Shown here: in pieces, positions 32,040 through 43,749 of the stretch | Layout: the number at the start of each line of letters is the position of its first letter | Position numbering within the stretch: the stretch's first letter is position 1 | Assembly (NCBI RefSeq): GCF_016801865.2 | Contig: NC_068938.1 | Location: 74,618,975-74,682,974 of the forward strand | Source: Culex pipiens pallens | Lineage: Eukaryota > Arthropoda > Insecta > Diptera > Culicidae | DNA: 64,000 bases | Direction: 5' to 3' | Position numbers and translations under genes: made by a program | The notes under the pieces: generated by a model | Told to the model about the DNA's origin: nothing | Seen by the model: the letters and a program-made list of their open reading frames with translations, nothing else | Databases searched by the model: none

Positions 32040-32940
32040 TTTTGAAAAAAATGTTTTCGAAAAGATCGGAAAATTTCACAAATGTTTCATATATTAACAT
32101 TGAAAATCGGACCATTACTTGCTGAGATATCGACAATAAAAAATGGTGGGTTGTTTGGGTGAGACTTAGAAAACATCAATTTTCCTGTTTTTAAACCTTT
32201 GCATTGCAATATCTCAGCAACTAAAGGTCGTATCAACAAAGTCCGAATAAGCAAAATATAGAGAATTTTCTCAGCTTTTCAAAAATATTTTTTTCAAAAG
32301 TGTGCAAACATGTGCACTATTTAAAAAAAATTAAAAAATGCGACAATTTTCAAAAAAGTTACCTAAAAATGGATTTATCTTGAAAACGGTGCACTTTATC
32401 AAAATTTCACTAAAGTACTTTTTGATTGCAAATTTGATTTTACATCGAAAAATGAAGTTGAAATTTTTTTGCGACCAATATTTCGATTTTTTGAAAAAAT
32501 CAGTATTGATTAAAAAATTCATAACTCGGTCATTTTTTGCACAACCTGGAAATTTCTGAAAAAATGGCATTTTATGTCCTCTAAAACATAACAAAAAATA
32601 AAAAAAATTAAAAATTGTGTTTTTTTGCAAATCAAGTTTTAGTGATAAAAAGTTAAATAAAAAAATCACCAATTTTTTTTTACAGTGTATCATTTTTTTC
32701 AGTGTTGTCTGTATCCATACCTACAACTTTGCCGAAGACACAAATCGATCAGAAAATTCCTTCAAAAGATACAGATTTTTGAATTTTCATACATCATTTT
32801 TGTATGGACAGCTGCCAAATTTGTATGGAAAATTTTATGGACAAACTAATTATGCAAAATGGCTTCTTTAGGCATACCGAAGGCACCAAAAAAGTTTCAG
32901 TCGGATTAAAAAATACAAAAAAAATCGAATGACCGAAATC
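32040..32940. repeat. Family A copy
   Basis: CGGACCATTACTTGCTGAGA, AAAATGGTGGGTTGTTTGGG, AACTCGGTCATTTTTTGCAC, AAGTTTTAGTGATAAAAAGT and GGCATACCGAAGGCACC follow the order seen at 53100-53990 and 62590-63060. It is moderately diverged. ORFs on both strands arise from the repeat. Confidence 0.8.
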
Positions 32941-33023
32941 CTCGAGAACTGCTCAGTTACAAAAGTAAAAATACACATTTTATCTGACAAAAAATATGCC
33001 ATATTCCCAGAGGTAATAAATAT

Positions 33024-33250
33024 TACCAAAAAAAAATCAAATCAAAATCAAATTATTCACTCTACAGCATTGCCTTGGCGTTCTCGATTGCGAGATTTCT
33101 ACTCGAAACTAGGTGTCCGAAGGCTTGATTGTTGAGGCAATTGCAAACCTCTTTTTACAGCATAGCTTCCATCCACCCCGGGATTCGAACTGACGACCTT
33201 TGGATTGTTAGTCCAACTGCCTACCAGCGACTCCACCGAGGCAGGAAAAT
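33024..33250 (-). mobile_element. tRNA-derived SINE, family 1, second copy
   Basis: Nearly the same as 25569-25776 (GTTCGAATCCCGGGGTGGAT on the minus strand). It is possibly flanked by the short direct repeat ATTACC (about 33018 and 33253), a weak TSD. Confidence 0.85.
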
Positions 33251-33275
33251 GAATTACCGTGATTTCTTTAGCTAA

Positions 33276-33500
33276 AACGAAACGAAACGAAACTATTGGC
33301 ACTACGCCCCCCGGGGCATGGCCTTCCTCTAACGTGGGATTTCTGCTCCAGCGCCTCTGACGAGACAGGAGAAACCGGGACCGACGTTTTACTTCACCAT
33401 CCGATAGAAGCTCAGTGGATAAGGCGGGAATCGAACCCGCGTCTCATAGCATCATCGGGATCGGCAGCCGAAGCCGCTACCCCTGCGCCACGAGACCCAC
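33276..33500 (-). mobile_element. tRNA-derived SINE, family 3, with 16-bp TSD
   Basis: Reverse copy of the 27346-27561 element, with A and B box regions on the minus strand and a (GTTTC)n tail. The duplication TGATTTCTTTAGCTAA is perfect on both sides (33260-33275, 33501-33516), indicating a LINE-driven insertion that is not very old. Confidence 0.93.
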
Positions 33501-33516
33501 TGATTTCTTTAGCTAA

Positions 33517-34718
33517 GCACTGTTAAAAAAATGTGTGCCTCTGGAAGGTGAAATTGCATTACAACGGAAAAGTGGTATATTCAAACATTATTAGAAGTAA
33601 AATTACTCGTTTTTCTTACATAGAAGATGTACACGTTTTCAGATGTAATCTTACCATAATTTATAATTATTGTGCGCCTGGAACAAATTCCAGATAACAA
33701 CAAAGCAATTTGTTTTCTTACGACTCACTCAAAAGCTCGGTAAAATTGGTCGAATTTCGAGGTGATTATCCTAGTTTTTTTAGAATGGGTTCGGCAAAAT
33801 AATGAAAAACGCCATATTTTAAACCACTTCCGCTTGGTCGAGTCACCCTTATCATGGAATTTAGAAAATAATGGTGAATTTAACCTTAAAGACATTCGAT
33901 AAAAAGGCACAAGTAAAAAAGCTATTTCTAATATGAATTAAATCTTTGCATTGCAACACAAATTAAACTTCTTCACTTTGAGATTTTTTGCCACACATAT
34001 TACACGTTTTCTGAGGTAATTTTTTTTGTGACACAAAAGATCTCTTTTCAAAAAGCAAATAAAAAATTTAACGTGCATATTTATTTTTTCCATCCTGTTG
34101 TTATTGCTTCACGAAACCAGCAGAAAAGATGTATGGCTACAATAACCATTACCGTGGAGCCAAACTCGTTGTCTTTATTATCCTGGCAAACGGGATAAGC
34201 TCCCCCAGGCAGGAGGCAGAAAGAAAATGCTTAAGACAATAATAACATTAACCAACGTGGAGAGGCCCAAATTTTCCCGCCCCGTTAAATGTGATCGTAA
34301 ATTTTAAATTCTGCATGAGCACATATACGCGCACGAGTCAGCCACCATTTTCCACCATATCTGTCAGAAAGTAGCCTGAAGGAAACGCAATTCTAAGCAA
34401 AACGCCCCCTCCTACCCCCTCCTTTGAATTCCATTTTAGGATTCGAAATATTTTCCTGAGCAAATGAGGGGAGCACCTTTTTTCCGGGACCGCACGGTTT
34501 AAGGTGGGTCTGTTTGTTTTGCCTGCTGAAAGCCAAAACAAACGATTATTTTTAGGGGGAGGCAACCCCCACCGACCGCCATAAATTTACAAGTTGAAAG
34601 CTACAAACTTCAACTCAACCATTAAAAAAAAGCAAAAAAAAAAAGGTAGCACTTTAACACGTGCCGTGCCTTCATCTTTTGGAGGAATCGACGTTCACAG
34701 CAAACGAGCTGCCAACAT
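33517..34718. other. Low-copy non-coding DNA
   Basis: No repeat termini and no exon-like open stretch. A GC-richer patch at 34180-34600 contains C-rich tracts. Confidence 0.45.
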
Positions 34719-35060
34719 TTGAAGAATTTTCATTCATATGGAGGGATTTGGCACGGAGACATGCAATTCTCCGTCTGGGGGAATACATTTTTAATGATCA
34801 CCTCAAAGCTTGTCAAGACAGTCAAGTGGGATGCTCTCGCCGAAAAAGGCCTTATCATCCAAGAAGATAAGATTGTTCTAAAATTCGCCATTGTGACGTT
34901 GGAAAATCTCAACATGTTGCAAATTGAACAAAGTTGGCTGTTACTTTCAACTTTAGTTGTTACTTTTCTGCCCATAATTGAAAATTCGGCTATTATGCCA
35001 AATCAAGTATTCGGAGAAAAACGCGTTTTAGTGTTTGACACAAAATCTCCGTCAAGGTAA
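34719..35060 (+). other. Weakly protein-like ORF, possibly a gene fragment
   Basis: A 113-codon ORF includes SKLVKTVKWDALAEKGLIIQ then EDKIVLKFAIV, which loosely resembles the last strands of a MATH/TRAF-type domain (leucine, Gly-Tyr/Leu-Ile, Asp-x-Ile, x-Leu-x-Phe). The rest of such a domain is not visible on either side and no matching splice sites stand out. It may be a decayed fragment or coincidence. Confidence 0.2.
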
Positions 35061-35889
35061 TTTCCCATAAGAGTGGCATATTAGCCGTTTGGTTTTTCGC
35101 ATCGGCAGCCAAGTCTAGACACTATTTCAGTAAAATTCAAGTTCTAGAAGATGCGTTGGAACGTCCTCTACCACCTGGTGCTAATATCTCGTTTTTGCCA
35201 AAAGTGGATATTAGCCGTTTTTTCAATGGTGGGCAGTTTTGTAATGACTAATCAGTAACTTTGATGTTCCCATTTGGACTGAAAACCACACTGATAATCT
35301 TAATTTCAAATGACATGTCACCACAAAACGTAATCTTCATTATGGCTTCAGTCTCCACAATTTACGATTACCTTGTCCAACAAGGACTGTAAAAACAAAC
35401 CCTCGACATGTGACAAACCTTGATAGCATAAAACTACAGAGTAGCATCGTCAAAGTAACTGCCAATCCATTACACTTTGATTATTTTCCGTGAAACCACA
35501 CGTACACACACAGCCATTTCGAAAAGGTTAATTTACCCAGTCTAGAGAGCACGTGTAGTGAGTGCTCCAAACTAGGACGACGTCGAGCAAAGAGAGAGAG
35601 AGAGTTCATCTCAATTTCAAATGACTTGACTTGAACCGGGAGTGCACTAAAATTTGCATGTTATTCAAAAGTTCAACCAGTTCGGTATATTCACCATCAA
35701 GCGAGCTGAAGCCGGGGAGGTGATGGTGAAAAGGTAAGGATGTTCCGCCTTACAGTAGGGATTGTCTCATTCTTTTTTATGAACTCATCCAACTATTTGG
35801 AGTTTGCGATGGCGAGGCACCGCGGGGAAAAAATAGTTGTATTTATTAAATTGCATGATTTTTGAAATAAAGTTTGAATTATGTTAACT
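35061..35889. other. Low-copy non-coding DNA
   Basis: Contains a short GA microsatellite (GCAAAGAGAGAGAGAGAG, about 35587). The word AGTGGATATTAGCCGTTT-type repeat occurs twice (about 35075, about 35205). No gene. Confidence 0.45.
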
Positions 35890-37388
35890 CACTTTTTTCA
35901 AAAATTTACTAAAACCAACCAAATTATGATAAATTTTCAAGCCTCCTCATAGTAAATAATTTTTTGATAATATGGTAAGTTTCAAAGTATAAATACCAAA
36001 AAAAAAAGACACCGTATTTTTAAGGTACTAAAATTTTTATAGTTTGCAATATTTGGGTGTCAAAAGATTCGAAATTTTGCATGCATTATCACTGTTTTAG
36101 AGTTTTTGAATGAAATACTCAAATTTTCACAAAATAGCGTATTTTCTCGAAAAAACTATTTTTTTTATAAATCGCAATGTGGGTATCAAACGAATCGAAA
36201 TTTTGCATGTATTTTAACTGAATAAGAGTATTTCGAATGAAATACTAAAATTTTCAAAAATACCGTATTTTCTCGAAAATACTCAAATTTTAATGATTCG
36301 CAATATAGGTATCAAACGATTCGAAATTTTGCATACATTTTAACTGTGTTAGAGTTTTTTGAATGACATACTAAAATTTTCACAGAATAAGGTAATTTCT
36401 CCAAAATAATCATTTTTTATAATTCGCAATATGGGTATCGAATTATTCGAAATTTTGCATGTATTTTAATTGAATAAGAGTTTTTCGAATGAAATAATTA
36501 AATTTTCACAAAATACCGTAATTTCTCGAAAATACTCAAATTTTAATAATTCGCAATATAGCTATCAAACGATTCGAAGTTAGATTTTTTTGAGAGAAAT
36601 ACTAAAATTTTCACAGAATAAGGTATTTTTTCGAAAATACTCTCTTTTATAATTCGCAATATGAGTATCAAACGATTCCAAATTTTGCATGTTTATTAAC
36701 TGTTTTAGAGTTTTTTTTGAATGAAATACTATAATTTTCACAAAATACCGTATTTTTTCGAAATACTTAAATTTTTATAATATGGGTATCAAATGAAATT
36801 TCAAATGTATTCTAACTGTTTCAGAGTTTTTTTTATTAACGTTAAATAAATTGTATTCCTGTTTTTAATTTTGTGCTTCGTGTGTGTGAGTGTGTTTAAT
36901 TAAATGTACACCAAATAATTAAAATGTACAACAAATGAAAAATCAAAAACAGGAATTAAATTAATTTAACGTTAAAAAAACTGAAAACAGATAAAATACA
37001 TTTGAAATTTCGAATCGTTTGATACCCACATTGCGAATGATAAAAGTTTGAGTATTTTCAAAAAATGGCACATTGTGAACATTTTAGTATTATATTCAAA
37101 AAAAAAAAATCTAAAACAGTTATTATACATGCAAAATTTCATATCGTTTGATACCTATAATGCGAATTAAAAAAAATAGTATTTTCGAGAAAATACGGTA
37201 TTTTGTGAAAATTTAAATGTTTCATATTGCAAACTGCAAATTATTAATATTTGAGTACTTTAAAAAATACGGTATTTTGTAATTTTTAAGTATTTACGGT
37301 TTAAAACTTACCATATTATTAAAACAAATTTACTAAGTGGAAGCTTGAAAATTCAACATAATTTGGTTGGTTTTAGTAAATTTTTGAA
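35890..37388. repeat. Foldback repeat family B with ~125-bp tandem units
   Basis: The left side holds seven units carrying GGTATCAAACGATTCGAAAT, spaced about 125 bp apart (36047, 36175, 36300, 36427, 36554, 36656, 36780). The right side (36960-37320) carries shorter inverted copies. The outer ends are inverted: TTTACTAAAACCAACCAAAT at 35906 and ATTTGGTTGGTTTTAGTAAA at 37362. The loop centre is ATTCCTGTTTTTAATTTTGT / CAAAAACAGGAATTAAATT around 36900. Same design as 4965-6140. Confidence 0.85.
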
Positions 37389-38515
37389 ATGGGTAATTCT
37401 CCGCCAACTCACACAGCAGTTGCCCCGTAAAATCGCGATAACTCGTGATGTTTATAAGCAAACCCCTTATGTCTATATATCAAAAATTTGGAAATTGTCT
37501 GTCCTACAACTTTGTAGGACATTGTTACACTCTAAAAAATAACCCTGCAAAGTTAGAAAAAACACGAAATTTTAAAATGACAAATTTTGTTCTAAATGAA
37601 AAAATGACCCTTCTGGGACAATGTAGATTCGAAAAGTACATTAAATTTCCCATAAAATGACATGTTCCAATTTTTTTTACAGTCGAGTAAAGGAAAATGG
37701 GAGAATTTAAAAAAAAAAATAAGTGTTTTTTTCGATGAAAAATACGTTTATTCGGAATTCTGAGTACGCCATCAAATCGGGCGTCTAATTTTACATAAAA
37801 GTCCCTTTGACACCAAATTTCTATCTCATCACCGTTTCAGGCTGCAAATTGTTGAAAAACACCTCTTTTTCGCATGTTCAAAAATGGAAGGGGTCGTACC
37901 GCCCCTCCGTCACGAGATATCAAAAAAAGGACCTCGGTTTCGTGATCAGGGACAAAAGTTACCCCTTAGGACAAAGTTTCACGCAAATCGAAGAGGGGTC
38001 GGGGCAACTTTTCCCGATTTCGTGTGAGTTGGTAGAGAATTACCCAAATGAATTAAATATAAGTTCCGATTTTTCGAAAAAATGTCAGACTTTGAAGGCC
38101 TGTACCGAGCTCTAAGATGCTCAAAACTTCAACGCTTTATATACCAAAACATGCGTAAGGATCTGGCCTACACGCCAGTGATGTTTTTGGTAAATGTATT
38201 TTTACGGGTTAAATCCCATTTAAAATTGGCGTACTCAAAATTTCGAAAAAACGTATTTTTCATAAAAAAAAAAACAATAAAAAAGTTTTAAAAACTCTGC
38301 CATTTTCCGTTACTCGGCTGTATTTTTTTATGGACCGTGTCATTTTATGGGAAATTTAATGTTCTTTCGAATCTACATTGACCCAGAAGGGTAATTTTCA
38401 TTTAGAACAAAAATATTCATTATAACATTTCGTGTTTTTTCTAACATTGCAGGGTTATTTTTTAGAGTGTAACAATGTTTTACAAAATTGTAGAGGAGAC
38501 AATTACAAAAATTTT
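37389..38515. repeat. Foldback repeat family E, copy 2
   Basis: CTACAACTTTGTAGGACATT, ACACTCTAAAAAATAACCCT and GGGACAATGTAGATTCGAAA in the left arm return as complements at about 38500, about 38465 and about 38375. The middle carries GGGGTCGTACCGCCCCTCCG and GGTACAGGCCTTCAAAG-type words (complement). No coding capacity. Confidence 0.8.
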
Positions 38516-41039
38516 GGACTCAGACTCAGGACTCAGGACTTGGACTCAGGAAGGTCATTTTTAACTTTGTTTTCCTGTGTTTGACAGTGTGTTTTAGTTT
38601 AGTATTAAGTGTGTTTCGAGGGATTTGTTGACCTTCTGTTAGGTCAGCTAGATAAGTTCTCTTTATATCACACTTTATATCTTCTCTTTTGCAAACATTT
38701 TTCCTATGTTTACTGGAAGGATCATCCGTAGTTTGGCAAGATACTCCAGCACAGATGAAACCCAAACCGACCACCATTATTTTCATCACGAAGTTTATTC
38801 CAACTTCGTCGCCATCGTGGAGTTGGTTTTCTGCAGGCAATAGCCATCAGACTCTAGAGTGCTGCACACTCGAGTTGCATTGAGCACGCGGCAAAAGGAC
38901 TACTATTAATTAAAAACTTTTCGATTGCTTCTGGGACAGCAAGCACTTTTTAGTACTCAGAGTACGCCGCTTTTCCCAGTGGCAGTGGGGGAAAAAGAGG
39001 GACAAGAAAACCGCAGAGTTGGAAAACTTGCAACTGCCACTGGGGTATGGGGATCAGAGAGGGAGAAAAAACGGGATTTTATCAAATATTTCAATTTTCC
39101 TTTATGCCAATGTCAGCGTAATGAAACAGTGGACTAGGTGTTGAGAAAAAGTTAGGTCATACGTAAAAAAAAAAATGATTCATAGAAAAATGTCTATATA
39201 CATATATTGCAAATGTATTTTAAAGTAAACTAAAATTGAATTTACTAACTTTTGACCACCAACAATGGAATATCCCACTGTGCCCGGGTAGGTGCCACCA
39301 GGTTACAAACGATGAAGTCAATCGAGAAAAAAAGAGTGGCCAACGTGAACGAGGGTAGGTTGGCAGCAGTGCCAGTGGTCGATCGCCCGTCAGTGGTCTG
39401 TAAAGTGTCAACAACTGTTACCGACCTGCCAGCAGCGAGACGAAGAATGAGCTGTTCTGGGAAAGGTGGGAAGTGGGGACGGTAGGACGCCGATGAGTTG
39501 TCGCCTTTCATCTATCACTGGAATACCACACCTAAGGACACAGTGAAAAAATGAGTAACTTGTGCAAATTTTACCTGTGAAACCCATATTGGAATATTAC
39601 AAATTTTCACAGTAGCAACTCTGATTAATTTGAGTAAAGTACGATGATGACCAGCCGGCCGGCCGGTAATGGAAATGGAAAAACATCCGGTGCACTTGTC
39701 CGGGAACAGGAGAGAGATGTCACGTGGGACGAACTCTGCAGGGGAAATGCTGGAAAAGGGGGGGAGGGGTAGGACAAGGGCGCTGAATGTATTTTAATTT
39801 GATGAAAGGTTTTAATTTTGCCCGGTGAAGTGATGGCAGCGGTGCAAGCTCGCAGGAAAACTCTGCTGGCGCTAACTGATGGTTATTTTTGTATTTTTAA
39901 TTAAAAATGGCTGCCGGATGATTGAGCGATAATTTATTGGCTATTAGAGGTTGATATTAGAGTCAATTATGTTGGCGTTGAAAAGTACTGCTAGAGTTTG
40001 TTTCAAATATTGTGAAAATTTGGTTAGCATATTGTTATACTTCATTAATTTTGAACAGTTATTTGAAAACTGTCTAAATTTGGAGCATTGTTTTTAAAGT
40101 CTAAGTTTCAGGTGAAAGTCGTCTCAACGACTTTTCCACCTTTAGAAGGATGCAATCTAAAAATTCAGCATTACTAAAATTTCATTAACCTTTGATCTTC
40201 AATAATAATCGGAAAGAGATTTTATACTTTTTTGGACATTATGAGCTCGATGATCAGACGATTTGACTTGTTTTATGTGACTAAGCCAATGTTTTCCAAC
40301 ATGGTAAAAATAGAAGAAAATAAGAAACAAATGCCTAGATTAAATATTGCTTTAAATTTTCGTTAGTTTTTTTGTGGTTAAGGAACTTTATATGTTGTTT
40401 TTGTTGTTGATTTTATTGTGGGAACTTTAACCCCAGTACACTTTTGAAGAATTTTTATGTTTCACAAACCTTATCTTCACCATTCGATCACAAAACTTCA
40501 CCAATTATCAAAATTTCCGCTGAATTCCTCATTTTTTCTAACTAAACAAAAAGGACAATAAACATCATCAAAAACAACAATCAAGTGATAGCGCTTTAGT
40601 GCCCTTCCTGTTCTCTTCGAAATTACATTTGGAAAGGGCCCATTATAAACAACAGTTGGAAAGTTAAAAGGGCCCAAAAACGATATTTTTTAAAATTATG
40701 AGTTTTATTGCGAAAATCAACAGAGTTGTGGATAATGTGTTTTACCGTATCATCAGTTAAAATACCACCATTCAAGTTTTCTTTTTAAATAGGAATTGAA
40801 ACAAGTTGTCCACTTTTTGCCAGCGATTTTTTCGAATAAAATGTGTGTCTCTAATAAAATGTTTAGCTCGATATTTTTTGCTCTCTAATTACTTGACTCA
40901 TTTTGAGACGTTTTTAAATTTTCTTAAAATGTTTGCAGCGATCAGAATGAATAAATTTCTTTTTAAAGCTTGTTCTTTAAAAAAAAACTTTATAGTTGTT
41001 GTGGAAAAATACAATAGTTTTTGTTTACTTTTATTTATT
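38516..41039. other. Low-copy non-coding DNA
   Basis: Mixed composition. A minus-strand ORF at 38526-38840 contains an internal Met followed by a signal-peptide-like stretch (MKIMVVGLGFICAGVSC) and a basic tail, but no support from splicing or similarity. 39100-39520 is GC-richer with overlapping ORFs on both strands. GCCGGCCGGCCGG occurs at about 39655. GTTGTTGATTTTATTGTGGG at about 40405 repeats 7288. Confidence 0.4.
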
Positions 41040-41570
41040 CAAAAAATAGAAAAAAAAAAAAAAACTACAACTTTGTAGAACAGAAGAAAAAAACACGAAA
41101 TTTTAAAATGAAAAATTTTGTTCTAAATGAAAAAATTACCCTTCTGGGTCAATGTAGATTCGAAAAGAACATTAAATTTCCCATAAAATGAAATGTTCCA
41201 AAAATTTTTACGGTCGAGTAACGGAAAATAGGAGAATTTTTAAAACTTTTTTAGTGTTTTTTCGATGAAAAATACGTTTTTTCGAAATTCTGAGTACGCC
41301 ATCAAATCGGGCGTCTAATTTTACATAAAAGTCCCTTTGACACCAAATTTCTATCTCATCACCGTTTCAGGCTGCAAATTATTGAAAAACACCTCTTTTT
41401 CGCATGTTCAAAAATGGAAGGGGTCGTACCGCCCCTCCGTCACGAGATATAAATAAAACGGACCTCGGATTCGTGCTCAGGGACAAACGTTACCCCTTAG
41501 GACAAAGTTTCACGCAAATCGAAGAGGGGTCGGGGCAACTGCTGTGTGAGTTGGCGGAGAATTACCCATG
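41040..41570. repeat. Foldback family E, partial copy 3
   Basis: Very close to the left half of 37540-38050 (AATTACCCTTCTGGGTCAAT, TCAAATCGGGCGTCTAATTT, TCGTACCGCCCCTCCGTCAC). It ends at GGAGAATTACCCATG, right where the TA-flanked element begins. Confidence 0.8.
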
Positions 41571-41572
41571 TA

Positions 41573-43747
41573 ACAAATAAGCAAGTAGACCATATGGACC
41601 ATATGGGGCAAGAGGAACAATCGCTCGAACGGCAGTAATTTTTACTATTTTGATTATTTTCAGTATGAGGAATTGTTGCTAGCAATGCAATTAGTTGAAT
41701 CTACTACCACATAACCGCCAAAACGACGTAAATGCCACGGGGCATAAGATTTACTGAAGTTTTTTTTTTAAAACCTTTGTTTTCTAATAATATTTGGAAA
41801 GTACAAAATAAGGCTTAGGATTCGTGTTAAGGCTCATTTTATCAAAATGCTTTTTTTCCTAGATCAGTAGTGTCCCTACCAAAGACTTGCACCTATTATA
41901 AAGTATGATTTAACTTTTTTTTGTTGAGAGCTTTTAAAAAATCATGTTCAGGTGGGGCAAGTGTACCATATGGATTTTTAGTAAGGAAAAAAATACGAAT
42001 TGCTGAAACAACATATTTTATTGTGAAATAGATACATAAAAGTACTTAAAAACTGATAAAAAATTGTTAACAAAAATGTCCATACATATCATAAAATCAT
42101 AAAATTTTACTATTGATCATCTAAGTCAGGGGTGACCAAAGTATGGCCCGCGGGCCAAACGTGGCCCGCGAGGTGATTTTTTGTGGCCCGCGGACAAATT
42201 TTGGAAGATCATGAAAAATGGCCCTTTGACCCATCTGTAAAATGATTTTATAGTTCTTTAAAAGCTTTTTTATTCGTGTTCAAGAAATGGTTCATCCATG
42301 CTTTGATCCCGACTGTACGACGCAAATTTTTTGTTGAAGATTGAAAGTTGAAAAGATGATTCCGCCAAGATTTTTGGAAAGTTTTGGAGTTATAAAACGT
42401 TAAAATTTGACTTACATTGAAAACACTTTAAAATAGCAAAAACTTATGTATTTCATACTACACATAATGCACCATTTTCTTATGAGCTGAGCCTCAAACT
42501 TTTTTTCACTGCTTAGAAACTTTCCACCCAGAAATCTTGACATTTGGATTGACTAAAATTTGACTAAGCATTCCAAAATTTATTCATTTTTTATTGAAAT
42601 TTAAGGAATAATAGTTGACCCCTTTTGCAACGATTTGTCATAATTGTTGCACTTTATTTTAAAATTCAATTCCACCATTTTGCAAAGTTTGTGTCACCCC
42701 TTTTATTTTTTTATAATCATTGAAATATTAAGGAAAATAAAGGTGGATTCAATAAAATACCTTCTTTTCAATATATTTGAGAAATTACAATCGTTTTCAG
42801 CCACAAAATGTTTTATGAGGCATGCAAATTGCTATTAAAAGCTTGTGGATATTTTTTTTAATAGATATTTTTTTATCAGATCGAAAAATTAGGGAGCAAC
42901 ATTTCTTATTTTAAATTTCATTTGTTTATGGAAATAGAAGTCTAACCAACTGAAAACAATTTAGAAAAGCTACGTTTAAAATTATATTTAGCATGTCTGG
43001 GATCGATTAAAAATATTTTCAATTTTTGTAAAATTCCAATGTACGGCAAAAAGCTTTTTTTATGTGAAAAAAAAATTCTTCGTTACATAGATATTTAGAA
43101 AACTTACGATTGCAAAACAACTAGGCAGTTGTAAAATGCATCTGTAAACATTTTTTTCATTACAAATTTTATACCATAGCATGTATTTTTTTTGCCCCCA
43201 CCCTCGACTTTGGCCAGAGTCGAGGGATGTAAACTTCAAAAAATATTTGCAATCGCCTATTTAAATTAAAAAAAAAACATTTTTCACATTTGGCCCGCAA
43301 GCTCATGTGAGCTTCAAATTTGGCCCGCCATTCAAAAACTTTGAGCACCCCTGATCTAAGTAATATTTTTTTTTCGTAAAAACGATCAAATTTTCAGTCA
43401 AATATTATTTTTTAATCTGAAAATGAAAGAATCATTTCAAATACATTCTAATCTGATGTATCTAAGTGATAACAGTTCAATTGTTAGCAAATTAACATGT
43501 TGTTTGATGCATTGTTCCTCTTGCCCCAACGGGTTGTTCGTCTTGTCCCACTAGTTGAGTAGAACGTACGAAAAATCAAAAAAAATTAAATCAATTTTTT
43601 ACATAAAAAACCAGGATTTTTAAAAAACTTTTTCTATCAAAGTCTCAGTCAAGACCTGGAATAAGATGATTTTAAAAAATCCGACCGATTTTTTAACGTT
43701 TTTAATGGGTTATAACGAGCACCTCCTTAGCTTGTTACACTTTCCCC
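41573..43747. mobile_element. TA-flanked MITE F, copy 1, split by a hAT element
   Basis: Interior words GGGGCAAGAGGAACAATC, GAGGAATTGTTGCTAGCAAT, CCACGGGGCATAAGATTT and TTGTTCCTCTTGCCCCAACG match the intact copy at 61169-62117. The right end is TTACACTTTCCCC before TA. The left end is degraded. A 1227-bp hAT element sits in the middle. Confidence 0.75.
42127..43353. mobile_element. hAT element (1227 bp) with perfect 8-bp TSD
   Basis: Ends CAGGGGTGACCAAAG and CTTTGAGCACCCCTG. Target duplication ATCTAAGT on both sides (42119-42126, 43354-43361). GGCCCGCGGGCCAAA-type words at the left (42145-42200) recur as TTTGGCCCGCAAGC and TTTGGCCCGCC at the right. A CAGGGGTG end with TGGCCCGC subterminal repeats is typical of hAT elements. 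No transposase ORF remains in the AT-rich interior. A segment near 43200-43255 (CTCGACTTTGGCCAGAGTCG) resembles 5262-5290. Confidence 0.92.
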
Positions 43748-43749
43748 TA

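Noticed and set aside
38526..38840. Small secreted protein with signal peptide
   Set aside because: A hydrophobic stretch after an internal Met is present, but nothing else supports a gene; kept only as a remark on the block.
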